64,000 bases of DNA. It comes from Pyrenochaeta sp. MPI-SDFR-AT-0127 (lineage: Eukaryota; Ascomycota; Dothideomycetes; Pleosporales; Cucurbitariaceae). Shown in pieces: positions 36,567 to 48,000 of this stretch (within the stretch, counting starts at the first letter, position 1; the number at the start of each line of letters is the position of its first letter). Position numbers and translations under genes: made by a program. The DNA is taken from contig JAGTJM010000019.1 in NCBI GenBank assembly GCA_020747015.1, positions 248,001 to 312,000 of the forward strand, written 5' to 3'. The notes below the pieces were generated by a model that ran no database searches, was not told the origin of the DNA, and worked only from the letters and a program-made list of their open reading frames with translations.

Positions 36567-37055
36567 CTATGGTATTCGCGCAAACCAGCCGTCCAGCATC
36601 ATTACGTCAATTGCATAGAAACATGCCGTTAACTCAAAGTAGCGGTGCAATGAAGGGGGTATTAGGGTGTTAAAAACACTATTCAGATCGGTAAAATCAA
36701 CCGTAATCAACGCTGCGTCATGGGTATAATCTCTTCCCATCACCCACCCGCTGGAACTTTCAGTGTACGTAAGGAAAATGATTGTGTATATCGGCTCCGT
36801 TGAGGTGACGTGTAGCTCGCCGTATGAGGACTCCTGGAGGGCTTTGCAGATGTTTGCAACTTTGTGACTGGCATTGGAAACGTCTGCGAAGCCATCCAGG
36901 CATACCTGAGATGAGGCGAGGTTCGGGGTCACTTTTTCAGTGAGATTTTGTTCTTGTTTCTGTAAAGGAGAGTGTAGTCGATGTGCGTTGCGGACCAGCC
37001 GGCTGTGAAGGCAATGAAACAAATGTCTTAGCCCCAATTGAGCTCGTCGTTCCAT
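36567..37055 (-). CDS. Doubtful small ORF overlapping the zinc-finger gene end
   Basis: An ATG-started frame of 162 residues begins 28 nt inside the 3' end of the zinc-finger gene, on the same strand but in another frame. The C-terminal two thirds (from about residue 50) has a mixed, protein-like composition without low complexity (for example I-I-F-L-T-Y-T and Y-F-E-L-T-A-C-F-Y). A CAG followed by GTATGC near 36900 could be a splice site, so the real N-terminus may differ. I do not recognise it. It may be a chance frame, a separate gene or an alternative 3' end of its neighbour. Confidence 0.3.
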   Translation of the reverse strand: MERRAQLGLRHLFHCLHSRLVRNAHRLHSPLQKQEQNLTEKVTPNLASSQVCLDGFADVSNASHKVANICKALQESSYGELHVTSTEPIYTIIFLTYTESSSGWVMGRDYTHDAALITVDFTDLNSVFNTLIPPSLHRYFELTACFYAIDVMMLDGWFARIP

Positions 37056-38963
37056 GTCCCACCCATGTCCCGTTGCGAGGCGAGGCTATGTTGTGATATG
37101 TTGCTCGGACGCCGCCGCATGATCATTCGTGAGAAGCGGTTCTGCTGGTGATCGTCTTTGGGAGGTGGCGGTGGGGGTTGCTCCTGCTGAAGCCCCCGAT
37201 GGCTCGAGCTTGATATATTGATGAGCTTGGGCACGTACTTCCGGGAGGTTGGGGCACTGGAGTGCTGTTGTAGAAAGTTTGGAGGCAGGCTCTGCCTTGG
37301 AGTGTAATGCGCGAAATTGGCGTATTGCGAGTTTGGTACCGGACCGACTTCCTTTGGTTGCTCGTAGCTCATGTATGATGTCGGTTGCTGGAAGTTGATT
37401 AGATCCGGTGTCGATACGAAGCCTGCATTGGGCCAAGTCTGCTGCTGTTGGAAGCCTTGAGCTACAGGCTGGGAGAAGTCGGTCGACATGGTCATGGTAG
37501 TATCGAAGCCTCCAAAGGCGCCCATTCCAGCCGCCGCGCTCAAATTGCCCTGGGACATGTCGGCACTAACAGGCCATTGTGTCTGTTGCAGTGCTGGATG
37601 ATGCATGGGCTGCGAAGCCTCTACCGAATCGATGTCCATCATTGTGTGCTCGGGAGGCAGGCCATGAGAGCTCTGAAGCCTTTGGTCAGCTCCATAGTCT
37701 GAGGTCTCCAACTTGAACTCGACCACTTCGCCTTGGCTGGAATCGGTAGGCTCGGAAACGTCGGGCGTGGTCTCGATTGTGGCTTCGACAACGTCCTTTG
37801 CTTCGATTTCGGCCATGTCATACGTGTCCTGTACCAACTTGTCGATATCGAATACTCTGGTGTCCCATTTCGTTTCCAGCTTGTACCGCAGTCGGTTGCA
37901 CTTTTTGGACTCCCACGCTAGTGATGGCCAGTTCTGTTCGTCTCCATGTCGCTGCAGCATCATTTGGTTCCAGGCATGCGCTACTTCGGTTTGCTTTAAC
38001 AGGCCAAGGACCACGTTGGTAAAGTTCCATTTTGTGCTCGACTTCTCTTCAAAGTGGGAGGCAATGTGTTCGCATCTCTCCTCCCAGGTGGTCAGCAGGC
38101 AGGCACAGAAACCGCAGCCCCAGGCGTCTTTGTCATGCATGACGATTTCGTACTTCTTAACGCATGGTGACGCTTTCCTGCTTGTTGGCTGTCCGCTCTC
38201 TCTTGGTTGTTTGCAGTGTTCACAGCCCTGGCATAGAAATTAGCGTGCAATGGGTAAAGATACGAAGCAAGAGCCATACATGTAGCTTGGTGTGGTGCTC
38301 GCGAAAGCGCTTTCCAGCGTGGAAGATCTGCTCGCAGTCGGGACAGCGCCATGTGAGTCTTTGTTCGTGGAATTCCTCCTCGTGCGACTTCCAGTAGGGC
38401 TTCGACTTGAGGGCCTTGTCGCAGAATGTGCAGGCAAAGTTCTTGGGGGCGGGTGTGGAGGCGGTGGAGATGGTGGAGAGGCGGGAGGAGGCGGTTGACA
38501 GGCGCGACGAGGCGGCGCTGTAGTGGGTGAAGGACGAGTCGGTGGAGGCAATGGAGGAGCGGGGGTCGGACATGATGCTGGGGACTCTGCTCGAGGGGAC
38601 GCTCAGGTAGGACGAGGCGCGGCTGCCGACGGTGGACATGGAGGAGCGGTCGGCGCCGGGGAGACGCATGCCATCTAGGTCGGAGTGAGCGGGCGCGGGG
38701 GCAGGGGCGCGGCAAGACTGACCTCCATTGCGCGCGGCCTGCAGCAGCAGCAGGATCTGGTGGTCATCGAGATGCTTCAGTGCATTGATGTGGTCGATGA
38801 CCTGGGGAGCGAAGAGGCCCTGGGCCGAGTGACGGGGCGACGACGAGACGCGCTCGGTGACGCTGGTCAAGGGCGTCGACTGCAGGCTGCGGCGCGGGCG
38901 CTTGAAGGTGCTGCTCTGCTGGGGCGTGCTGTACTGGTAGAGCTGAGGCTCGTCGGCGTCCAT
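37028..38963 (-). CDS. C2H2 zinc-finger protein, probable transcription factor
   Basis: Two exons, 38280-38963 and 37028-38227, give 627 residues. The ATG at 38961-38963 (M-D-A-D-E-P-Q) is the first in frame. A Ser-rich N-terminal part is followed by two adjacent C2H2 fingers at about 177-199 (C-T-F-C ... H-E-E-E-F-H) and 206-228 (C-P-D-C ... H-H-T-K-L-H), the second ending exactly at the intron. A C-x2-C pair (230, 233) follows, and a third finger lies at about 266-286 (C-G-F-C ... H-I-A-S-H). The C-terminal half is Gln/Pro-rich with a proline run, as in activation regions. Inside the first exon a 48-nt in-frame segment (38675-38722) has GT, CTCAC and TAG signals and may be an optional intron. 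Target genes are unknown. Confidence 0.82.
38675..38722 (-). other. Possible in-frame 48-nt intron in the zinc-finger gene
   Basis: Read on the minus strand, the segment starts GTCAGT, has CTCAC 13 nt before its end and finishes CCTAG. It is a multiple of three without stops, so keeping it adds 16 residues (Ala/Pro-rich) and removing it keeps the frame. Either form is possible from sequence alone. Confidence 0.4.
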
Positions 38964-39400
38964 GTTATCCAAGAGGGCGCGTGCAAGGCAATGGCATGCC
39001 GGGAAATTGGGGGTTCGCGGGCCGTGGTGGGCGCGGTGGGCGTGGTGGTCGTGGCCGGCGAGGTGCGGTGGTCGCAAGGAAAGGGAGGTTGCGTCGCTAC
39101 GGCAGCGTTCGAGAAGGCGTGGCACGCTTTTGTTCGATCGATGGCCGGGTGCACGCTCGGATCTTAGGCCGTCACGAAGACATTGATCGTCTAATCTCCC
39201 GGGCGGAGGCGGATGGGCTCTTGTTTAGAAGCGCAACCACCCCCCATGGACTGTTTCAAGGGTTTCAAGAAGAGTCCAAGGTCGATTGGGAGCCTTGGCG
39301 TGCAGGCATCCGCCGGCCACGAACGCTGTCAATTGTCTCCCCGTGCAACACGCCCGTCCACCACAGCGCAGCAGCGGGCGCTGTTGGGCCGGCCGCCAGC

Positions 39401-39470
39401 GCTCTCCGCTGCTCTCCGCTGCTCTCCTCTGCTCTGCTCTCCTCTCCTCTCCCCTCCCCTCCCCCACCCC
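39401..39470. repeat. Pyrimidine-rich simple repeat
   Basis: Two exact copies of GCTCTCCGCT are followed by degraded CTCT units and then C-runs separated by T. The plus strand is almost purely pyrimidine from 39422 to 39470. It lies about 440 bp upstream of the zinc-finger start codon. Confidence 0.85.
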
Positions 39471-41093
39471 GCGGCGCAGCCTCCCTCCTGCGGGCCTCGC
39501 CCTGCGCACCCATCCGCGCGCTCTGCGTGTGCCTGAACCCATGCCCGTCGTGGACGACGCGATGGCGCAGGGCTTCTGGCGAGCTCAGGGGTAGCCCGAC
39601 GTGAAACAGCGCTAAGGCATTCTGCTCGCCCACCGCTCAGCTATACCTCACTCATCCCCCCCGACGCGTCTACGCCCACTCTTAGCCCAGAAGGGAAACC
39701 GTCAAGAGATACTCTACCAGAGTACCAGGCCACGCCTACCACCAGTTCAGCCCTTCCGTCTCGCTGCTATATATTGCTCTTGCTATTCCCGCGCCCACGT
39801 GTGGGGCTGCAGAGCGCGCGCTCGCTGCTGGAGCTTGTTTCTCCCTGCCAGCCGCTCTAACCGCATCAATCCGCCTGTCTATCTGAGAAGAGCCGCATCC
39901 AACCTGCGCTCGGTGACTGCATCCAACGCGTGAGAGACCCTCTGGCGCGCTCTCTCGATTGCATTGTCTACCGAGCTAGGCCCAACCATCACTCCACCGC
40001 CAGAGATCCCGTTGTAGTGGGAAGAGACATGGCCGGCTCGCCCATTGGCCACGCTCTCGTCTCAGCGCATGCCTGTGATTAATGGTTTCCCTAACACCAG
40101 ACACGAGAGGCTGTGCGCCTTGAAGATAGCTGTCGTCTAAGGTTTGAAAGATGCACTCTTTCGGCGCCGCTGCTGCCGACGCTTCTGCAAGTCCGAAGCA
40201 CCGCAGTGCGCCTTTGTGAAAGCTGGCCTCTCCTTGCTGGGCACCCACGCGAACAACACGATGCCTCATCACGTGTCCTCGATGCCCGTCATCGTTCGGC
40301 AGTGGAAATAACACAAGGACGACTGCAGATTCCTGGTCGTCGAGTGATCGCTCTGCTTGCGATCGCGCTGTTTTATGATCGCCGTTGCTGCCAGCTCAAA
40401 ATCCAGAGTCCCTTGCAAAGATCTACTTGGCGAGCCGCCCAAGACCTCCATCTGGGGTACCAACGGCAGACGACAGACGTGTGCTATTTTCGGACGGAGC
40501 ATGACACTCCGATCCAAAGAGGAATAATGTCTCTTAAAGCCACTGAGGCTATCGTTCGATGGGCCATGACTAAAAGTCTGCATGAGGTGAAACCGCACCC
40601 ACCAAGACAAGGTGACCAACCAAACTGTCAGCGTACGTGTGAGTGAGCCTGCCCAATTTCTCTGCGGCGTAGTGGCAAGGCCCGGACGCAACTCGACGGC
40701 CAAAAAAAATAGTATGTGCGAAGCCGAATATCCCCCTTCCAGGAACATTCTCCGGACTCCTTTTGCACGGCATTAAGTTCAACACGAAAGATGCCGGCGA
40801 GTAAGCGCACAGTAAGCAGATTCTGAGCCGACTTGGTAGATCATGTTTCGAGCCTCAGAGACATACTTGCATCGGGGAAATCAGGCCGTTATGAGCAGCT
40901 GCACAATAAACGTCATGTGCCCCCGATGAAAAAGGGTCTGGGAGATTGCATTTCAACGCAACGTTTATGCCCTTCACCGCGGTACCTATTCATACCTTGC
41001 TACGGGCCGGGGCCGCGTGCGTGCGTATGTAGGAGGCTGTGCTAAGAGAAAGGAACATAGGGCTGAACCTTCCAAAGAGGCTAGTTGGCTCAA

Positions 41094-41106
41094 GGGGGGG
41101 GGGGGG
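41094..41106. repeat. Run of 13 G
   Basis: Thirteen G residues in a row lie in non-coding DNA. Such runs are prone to length error in both replication and sequencing. Confidence 0.85.
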
Positions 41107-41983
41107 AGGATGTCATGTCAAGGGGACTTCGGCATTAAAGAACCTCATCTACTCTTTGATGACGCAGATGGCCCGGGGGCCTGCAATGACAGTGTCCGAA
41201 ATTTCACGTCCGTTTGATTTTATTGTATTTTTCCCTTTTCTCAAATAACCCCTTCGGTTTGCCGCGTAATAGCCACTCACCCCAAAACATGAAATCTTAG
41301 GGCTGAAATGGATAAAACCTAACGCTCCCCAGGATCTGACATCATTTCACCCTTCAGAATGTCTTGCTCGCTGGGCCCGACCAATCGGTTTCTGCTGTTC
41401 GTAAATAGCCTCATAGTGAAATGCCGCGGCAATGCAACACAAGGCTTCTTGGACAAGAGCGGGATATGGAATTTGTAGAGACGTTGTAAGAGTGCAGACT
41501 AAGGAGTGCAACGTTTCGTGGCTTTCCTTGGATCATTGATCACCATTGAAAGTGATTGTAATCTATGAACTACTCTAAACTCCCTGAACGGGCCTCCCCA
41601 TCATCTGGAAAGTGTGGACTAACTCACCATTCTTCCTGGAGTTTGTTGGCTGAAGATCTCATGCTTTTCTTTCCGTAAGACATAAATTGCAGCGCTCGTG
41701 GTAAGTCGCTTTTCACGCTGCAAGCCATAACAGGTCAGGTTGTTCCCAGTTCGTGTTGATTCAAATGTGCAAATAACGAGAGGTGTGTCAAGTCCTCCAG
41801 GGAACATCGTAGAGAGAGAGAAAAAAGTCTCCGCAGCTTACTAGCAAGCTGCGAGACAAGGTAATAATATTCATATCCCGTGCCGTCGCTTCATATGCAT
41901 CGAGTAGTTTAATCAAGTCATGTACAACACAAAGGATAAGAACATGGAAGCAAATCCCCTTCATGCTCTGCCTCCCGTAGAAA

Positions 41984-44888
41984 CTAACTCAAGTCCAAGA
42001 CTTCAACTTCACTTTCCCTCCACCTCCTTCTTTCCTTGCCCTTTGGCACAAACCCTCCAGGGCCTTCGTCTGCTTCTGGTAGACTTTCGGCATCTGCGAA
42101 ATCCCATGCGCCGGCTACACTTTTTCGCAGAATGATCACGCGCTTCTTTTTCTCCCGCGCTTTCCAAGCCGCCGGTGGTGATGTTCTCTGTGAAAGTTCA
42201 GGTGATGTGGACTTGTGATTTCGTGGCGATCGTCGAGGGCTGCATGGAAAGGTTTGCATGCATATTGGACGGTTAGGCGCAGGGGAGGAGAGTTCTGACA
42301 GGTCTAGAGTATCGATATGCCGACATGTGCGTCTTTTGGATTCTGGATGGGTTGAGGTCAGGTCTAGGAAATCGATTTCTGGTGGCGTAGAGAGTGTCTT
42401 TGTGAGGCGGGGCGATGTGCGACGTGCTCGCGTTGACTTTGTCACGCCCTTCTGCTTTGTGATTGTGCTCGAGTGCGACGATGCAGATGGCGTTGATCCC
42501 ATAGAAATGTTGGAAGCATTGGGCGATTTCGAAACCAAAGGAGGACGTGTCGTGGAAGTTGCTACTCTCTTTTGTGGACTCGGACGATTTTCTTGTAAAT
42601 GCGGAGTCGCTGACTGTAGGGGTGATGTGAGCGTCAGATCCAGTGTGTCGACATCATCTGATGCTAGCTGTATGTTCGGCGCTGCTGGTATTGTTTCATA
42701 GACTATTGGAGTCGCCTTACGCGGCTTTGTAGGTGTCGCAGAAGCTCGCCATGTATCCAAAGTAGTCTGCCTCGACTTACTCGGAGAGGAAGTGACTATT
42801 ACATCTCGGGGCGCTCTGGACATGGAAGTATCCTTTGTACTTCGCATCTTAGTATTCTTTGTGGGTAGTGGTGAATGTGAAGGAAGTGCAGGTGAGTCTA
42901 CTAAATCCAATACCTCTATCATGTTTACTTGTGGAGGTGTAGACGGCCGGTCAAGACAATGACTCCGGTCGGTTGGGAGAGTTTGCGAGCGTTGCATTGG
43001 AGCACGCCTGCGCCTTTTGGTTACACTGGACGGCAGCTCATCTAGCATTGGTGATATTGAGATCTCCCGTGCTTGTTGGGGTCTTGATATTGCTCTTTGC
43101 TCTTGGACAGGTGACGAGGACAGTAAATCTATTACATTTGTCTGGGATCGTGGTAAAGGTGGCGGTGCCGGCAAGGTGGACTCTGCAGACTTCACTTGCG
43201 CCTTCGCCAAAGCTCTTGACAGGTTCATACCAGGCTTTGTGACCTTAGCGAATCGCTCGATAGGGACCTGTGGCATGTCTGCGGTTATCTTGGTTCGCTT
43301 CACGCCACTCTTTGCCCTTGGAGCGGTGCTGTTAGTTTCCTGGACTGTTGCGGCTCGCCTTGGTTTCAATCTGGTTTGCCTTTCGGCTTCCCAGTCCTGT
43401 ACCTTTAAGGGTACCCCAATTTTGACGAAAGACTCCATGACCCATATTCTTGCAGCCTTCTCGGGATCAAACTTGGTGGGCCCGCGTTTCTTAGGTCCAT
43501 CGTCCTCGAGATCCAAGGCCGGCTCGTCATCTAGGTCAACTTCGTCCAACTGTGAGTTTGGCGGTAGGATGTCAGGTTCATCATCTGGATCCTCACTGCC
43601 GAGATCGATTTTGACAAGATCAATAGGCTTGAAGCTCACTCGGAGCTCAGTGCTACTGTCTGTGACCGGATGTTGTCGTTTTCCATGGATCCCCTTGATA
43701 AGCAGTGACTCGTCTTCCTGTATTGCCTGAACATTGGAGATAGGGAATCGATCGAGCTGTGCAGCTCGCAAACGTAACTGGCGTACGAGTAGAGACGGCG
43801 CAAGGCTGCGAATGAAGTGCTTTGCCCCTTCAAGTTTGACCCAGTCAAAAGCATCGTAAGTAAACTCACGTAGCCCTGGTAGATCAAGGTCCTGGTCCCA
43901 GTTAATTGATCTACGTAATTTCTCCAATCCAGCTTGGCTTGAGATGGCCGGATGAGTATAGTAACCCAAAATGTCCAGTCGAGGGAAGTCGTCCGGAATT
44001 TTAAGGGCCCCATGCTTTCGTTTGAATAGCTTGCTCTCGTTTGTTTTGAGCTCATGCTGAAGTCGCTCCCGCCACTCCGACAGCGCTCTGGCATCATTTT
44101 TGGGAATCTTGCAAAGATCGCCCCCAAAACCAGCTTTCGCAGCCTCACAAGCTGTCTTGGGTCCACATCCAGGAATCCCTTCTGGTACATAATCTCCCCC
44201 GCTCATCAATGCAACCAAGATCATGCCCTCTCGATCCAAACCTGAGGGGCCGTTCTTCGTCTCGATTGCATCGTAGACATTGACGTGAGTGGGTGTCTTG
44301 CCGGTCTTTTCTGGCGACCAATTTCGGATGGTGATGCCGCTTCCAAACATGAGGGTATCTACATCTTCACTCAACACGGCATCCACGATGCCTTCTCGCT
44401 GTAATAACGCGCATTCTGCCTCTGCCTCGCCTGGCGCCAAATGTATAGGATATCCAAACTGCTTCAAAAGTTGTTTTGCTAAGAATTCGGGAATAGATGC
44501 GACATTGGGTCCGGTACGTTTATTGCGTTTAAAAGGCGGTTTGTTCGGCCCGTCGAAGACAAAGACAGGGTGAATAGAGAGCGCGATCAAACGAAGGAGC
44601 CGGTAGTAGAAGGTGCGCAAGGCCGGATTAGTGCCACCTGCTACCTGTCAGCACAAAGATGTAGCGTTTGCAAGGCCCCAGGCTTCTCACCTTTGCTAGC
44701 TTGTATCTGGAAGAGCCAGATGGATGTATCAATGGCAATGCGCAATGGTCTGCCCGTTTCCTCAAACTTCTCAACGGCGAGTTTGGACAAGGCTATGCGC
44801 TTTCCGGGGCCGATCTCCTTGTAGATCCTGCGTCCTTTAGTGACTTTTTCTTAGTTCTAAGATGCGACACTCACCCATGAATACCCAT
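41984..44888 (-). CDS. YEN1: YEN1/GEN1 Holliday-junction resolvase (XPG family)
   Basis: Three exons, 44875-44888, 44691-44827 and 41984-44637, give 934 residues; the 14-nt first exon supplies M-G-I-H-G, the family's near-invariant N-terminus. XPG-N residues include Asp38 (I-A-I-D-T-S-I-W) and Asp79 (F-V-F-D-G-P). The XPG-I region has E-A-E-A-E (121-125) and E-D-V-D-T (Asp142, Asp144), then G-G-D-Y (Asp199) and the helix-hairpin-helix G-I-P-G-C-G. All metal-binding acids are therefore present. The C-terminal half is Ser/Thr/Pro-rich with many basic patches and S-P sites, as in cell-cycle-controlled Yen1. A Q-T-T-L-D-T-W stretch resembles a PCNA-binding box. The enzyme cuts Holliday junctions and flaps symmetrically in the nucleus. 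Confidence 0.92.
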
Positions 44889-45078
44889 TGCGACTCCATG
44901 CTCAAGTGGCGGGTTTGTCCTACTCTCGTTGCCGTGATAAAGCGGCTTCTCGGTAACGATTAGATTGTTGCTAGGGCAACCACGCGCAACACGTCCCGCA
45001 TTCCGGCACGCCGCACGTTGCGATACCATTATTACTATCGCCTCCCACGACACACATTCCTCGGAAAGCAGCTTAATC
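44889..45078. promoter_or_regulatory. Shared 190-bp divergent promoter of YEN1 and the AT-hook gene
   Basis: The two start codons are only 190 bp apart on opposite strands, so regulatory DNA must be shared. The gap contains GTTGCTAGGGCAACCACGCG near 44967, an imperfect inverted repeat (GTTGC...GCAAC) of the kind bound by RFX factors. Co-regulation is an inference. Confidence 0.6.
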
Positions 45079-48000
45079 ATGGCGCCTCGAGGTCGAAGTA
45101 CGATTGCAAGCGAAGATGTCGACCGCAGCTACGAGTCGAGTCCAGATCCGTTGGCCTTCTCTACGAACGAAAACAAGGCCAAAGCACTGCGTAAAACCGC
45201 CCAGAAAGAGCCATTGAGTGCGACTTCGCCGAGCAAGCAAAACAGAAGATTTAGTGTATCAGATCTAGACTTTTCGTCGCCCGCAAAGTCGATGATGTTG
45301 AACACCCCCAGGATGGGTGGCGCAAGCCCATGGCGCATCAAGGTCACAGTGCAAGCCGAGCCAGGAAGCGATGAGAACACCGAGTCACCAAGTGTGAAGC
45401 GAGTGACGAGGACAAAGACTACCACGGTTCCATTGAAAGACGCCGACACACAATCTCCGGTTAAGCGCCCTCGCGGACGGCCTAGGAAATCCGATGTAGG
45501 AGCAGCCGCGAAGCCCAAGCGAAGCGGGACACCAGTCAAAAGGGCACCAAGGTCAAAATCAAGGGACACAAATGTGGCTGCAGTGGGATCGAGCGCTGCA
45601 GATGTGGACACAGACGTATCGCCAAAGAAAAAAAGGGGCCGTCCTAGGAAGAGCTTGCAGTTACCGATTGAAGATGATGAGACGCTGGTAGTCGAGGAGC
45701 TTAAGACATCGGATGCGACGCTTGAAACTGTTACTAGACCGAAAGCCACAGGTTCAAAAAAGGGCACGCGTTCTGCTGCTTCACAACCGCTTGTTCCGGC
45801 GATAGAAACTACGAACCCTACGCCGCAACCACCGCCATCGGATCTCCCCCAAGCAAAGCCGCAAGAGGGAGAATCTCTATCGCTACCGCATGGTATGAGC
45901 AAGACGAAAGCCCTTGTCGAACATGAATTACTCGTATTGGATACTCCACCCCGTACCGAGCAGGGGAAGAAGCCCCGTGTGCGCAAGGGCACTCCGCATG
46001 CAAAGAAAGTTGTATCCGTATACGTTTCGTCTGATGAAGCATCCGGAGAAGACAGCGATATTCTCACTCCGACTAGTGGGGGAGAAGAAAGTGAGCCTCA
46101 AGAGGCAGCACAAGATTCATCCGCTCCGCAGGCGCCTCATGAAAACCTGCCCAGGTCACCCATGGTCTCATCCGTGAGATCGAGTGAGGGTGAAGTTGGA
46201 ACACGAACTGCAACTGAAGACGAGGGTGCTGAATTACTCTATACGCAAGCATTCGAGGACGATGAGAATGATGATGCCCAAGATATCACAAATTTCGCCC
46301 TTGACGAAGGCGCCACTAGAATGCCAGACGACACAACCGTTCTCGACAGCGAAAGTTTCAGCATGATCTCCGTGGATTCATTACCCAGTAATGGCGGCTT
46401 CAGCAGCCCTCCAAAGATAGAAGAGTTGCAAAATGCGAATAACCCGAGCATTGGGTCTGTCCTTGAGCACGAGACCTCAAACCCATTTACCAACAGCCCC
46501 TCCAGCACTGACCATCAAATGACCGACAACCCCCCAGGAGGCTCATCTCACGGCTCATCTGACTTGTTATCAACCGACGCAACACGCTCGGCCCCGTTCC
46601 CACGTTACAAAACACCTGCCATTGATATTGAAGTTCCATCAGCACCACCGGCTATGGAACCCAGTCATCCAATTGTGCCAAAGACTGAGACCCCACGAAT
46701 AGGCCGAGTCGTAACGGCAGGTGTCGCTCTTCAAGGCGTCCTGGATCCTAGTCGCTTGACTCCCCAATATTCGCACCATATGCTTGATGAAAAACGTAAT
46801 GAGCTTGAGGACCTTTTTCGAGGCTTCAGCGAAGGCACGCGAAGAGAGCTACAAGCAGGTCTTCGTCTAGGCGAACAGCTTGCACAGGGTCAGAGCAAAG
46901 GACAGTCTTCACCGGCTCAGTCTAGCCCCATCAAAGTACAACCTGAGAGATTTGTAAAGAAAAGCGTTTTTAGGACGCATCGAAAAGATCGGCAATCTCG
47001 CCTGCTGACACCGGAGGAACAGGATGATCACGATATCGCGCCTTCAACAGAGTCTGCCGAAGCCAATGATGTTCAATACCCAGTCTTGAACGCTGTCGAG
47101 GTCGAGAATCCATTGCTCAGCCCTGCGAGGAGCGAAGATGAGATGAGCTGGCGTGTTGATACTCCTCCTGTCACAACAACAAGCCACGACCACTTGCCAT
47201 CAGTGAACAATAGCCAGGATAGTAGAGACAACGTTCGAGAAACGAAGCTCCCAGTCCCTGCTGATGCAAGCGACCCTCTACAGCATGATGATTACTCTGA
47301 TATCTGGCAAGAAGAAGCCAGTCGATCGCCAAACTCGCCAGCAATGGAAGATCCAGTAGAACCAAAGCCATCGCAATTGCAATTACAAGATCTATTCACA
47401 GATGATGGACCCATTAGGCCAGCTCGCGGAAAACTTCCTAGGACATGGCGCCGGACAAGTGCAAACAATTTTCAGTACAGCGATGAGGCCGAACCTCCCC
47501 AGGAGCAATTACAGGCACACGCAGAAGTAGTTGAGCTAGGGTTTGACCAATACGTCAAAGGCAAAGCGAGACTTGTGGAGGCTCCAACGTCTGGAGATGA
47601 TGAAGTGGAAGACGACGAATCGACAAGCGATGCTAGTGATGATACAGGCATGTTCTTCCAGTCCAACATGCCAAACGTATTCAATAAGCAGCGTTCTTTG
47701 GAACGAAGACAAAGGAAAGCTGAAAAGCAAAGTCTTTCCTCGCTTCTTAATGAAAGTGAAAGCCTGCTCCCAGAGTCTTCGTCTCCAGTTGCAGTAAAGA
47801 AGTCATCTTCTGCAACAAAGACAAACCCATTCCTCGATACACCACCGCACTTCCCCGGGTATCTCAGTTCCCCAAAGAAGAGCAGCCCTCTGCGTCGGGA
47901 AGTTCGAGGCTCAGACATCTCGTCTGACTCACCGCGACGCATCGAAGACGAGTCCACGCTGCCGCTTGTGCAAAGCTCACCGTTTCGTACCTTCGTAGAT

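Larger units (their letters stand above)
38964..41983. other. Three-kilobase non-coding stretch upstream of the zinc-finger gene
   Basis: The left part must hold the promoter and 5' UTR of the zinc-finger gene; a long upstream region is common for fungal regulators. The right end is the 3' flank of YEN1. It contains a pyrimidine-rich repeat (39401-39470) and a 13-G run (41094-41106). Frames of up to 177 codons occur on the plus strand around 40113-40646, but they lack an ATG at their start, overlap an equally long antisense frame, and show no recognisable motif. Confidence 0.5.

Noticed and set aside
40113..40748. A 177-codon plus-strand frame and a 159-codon antisense frame in the 3 kb gap
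   Set aside because: Neither shows a recognisable motif, the plus-strand frame has no ATG at its start, and two overlapping opposite frames in GC-balanced DNA are easily chance.
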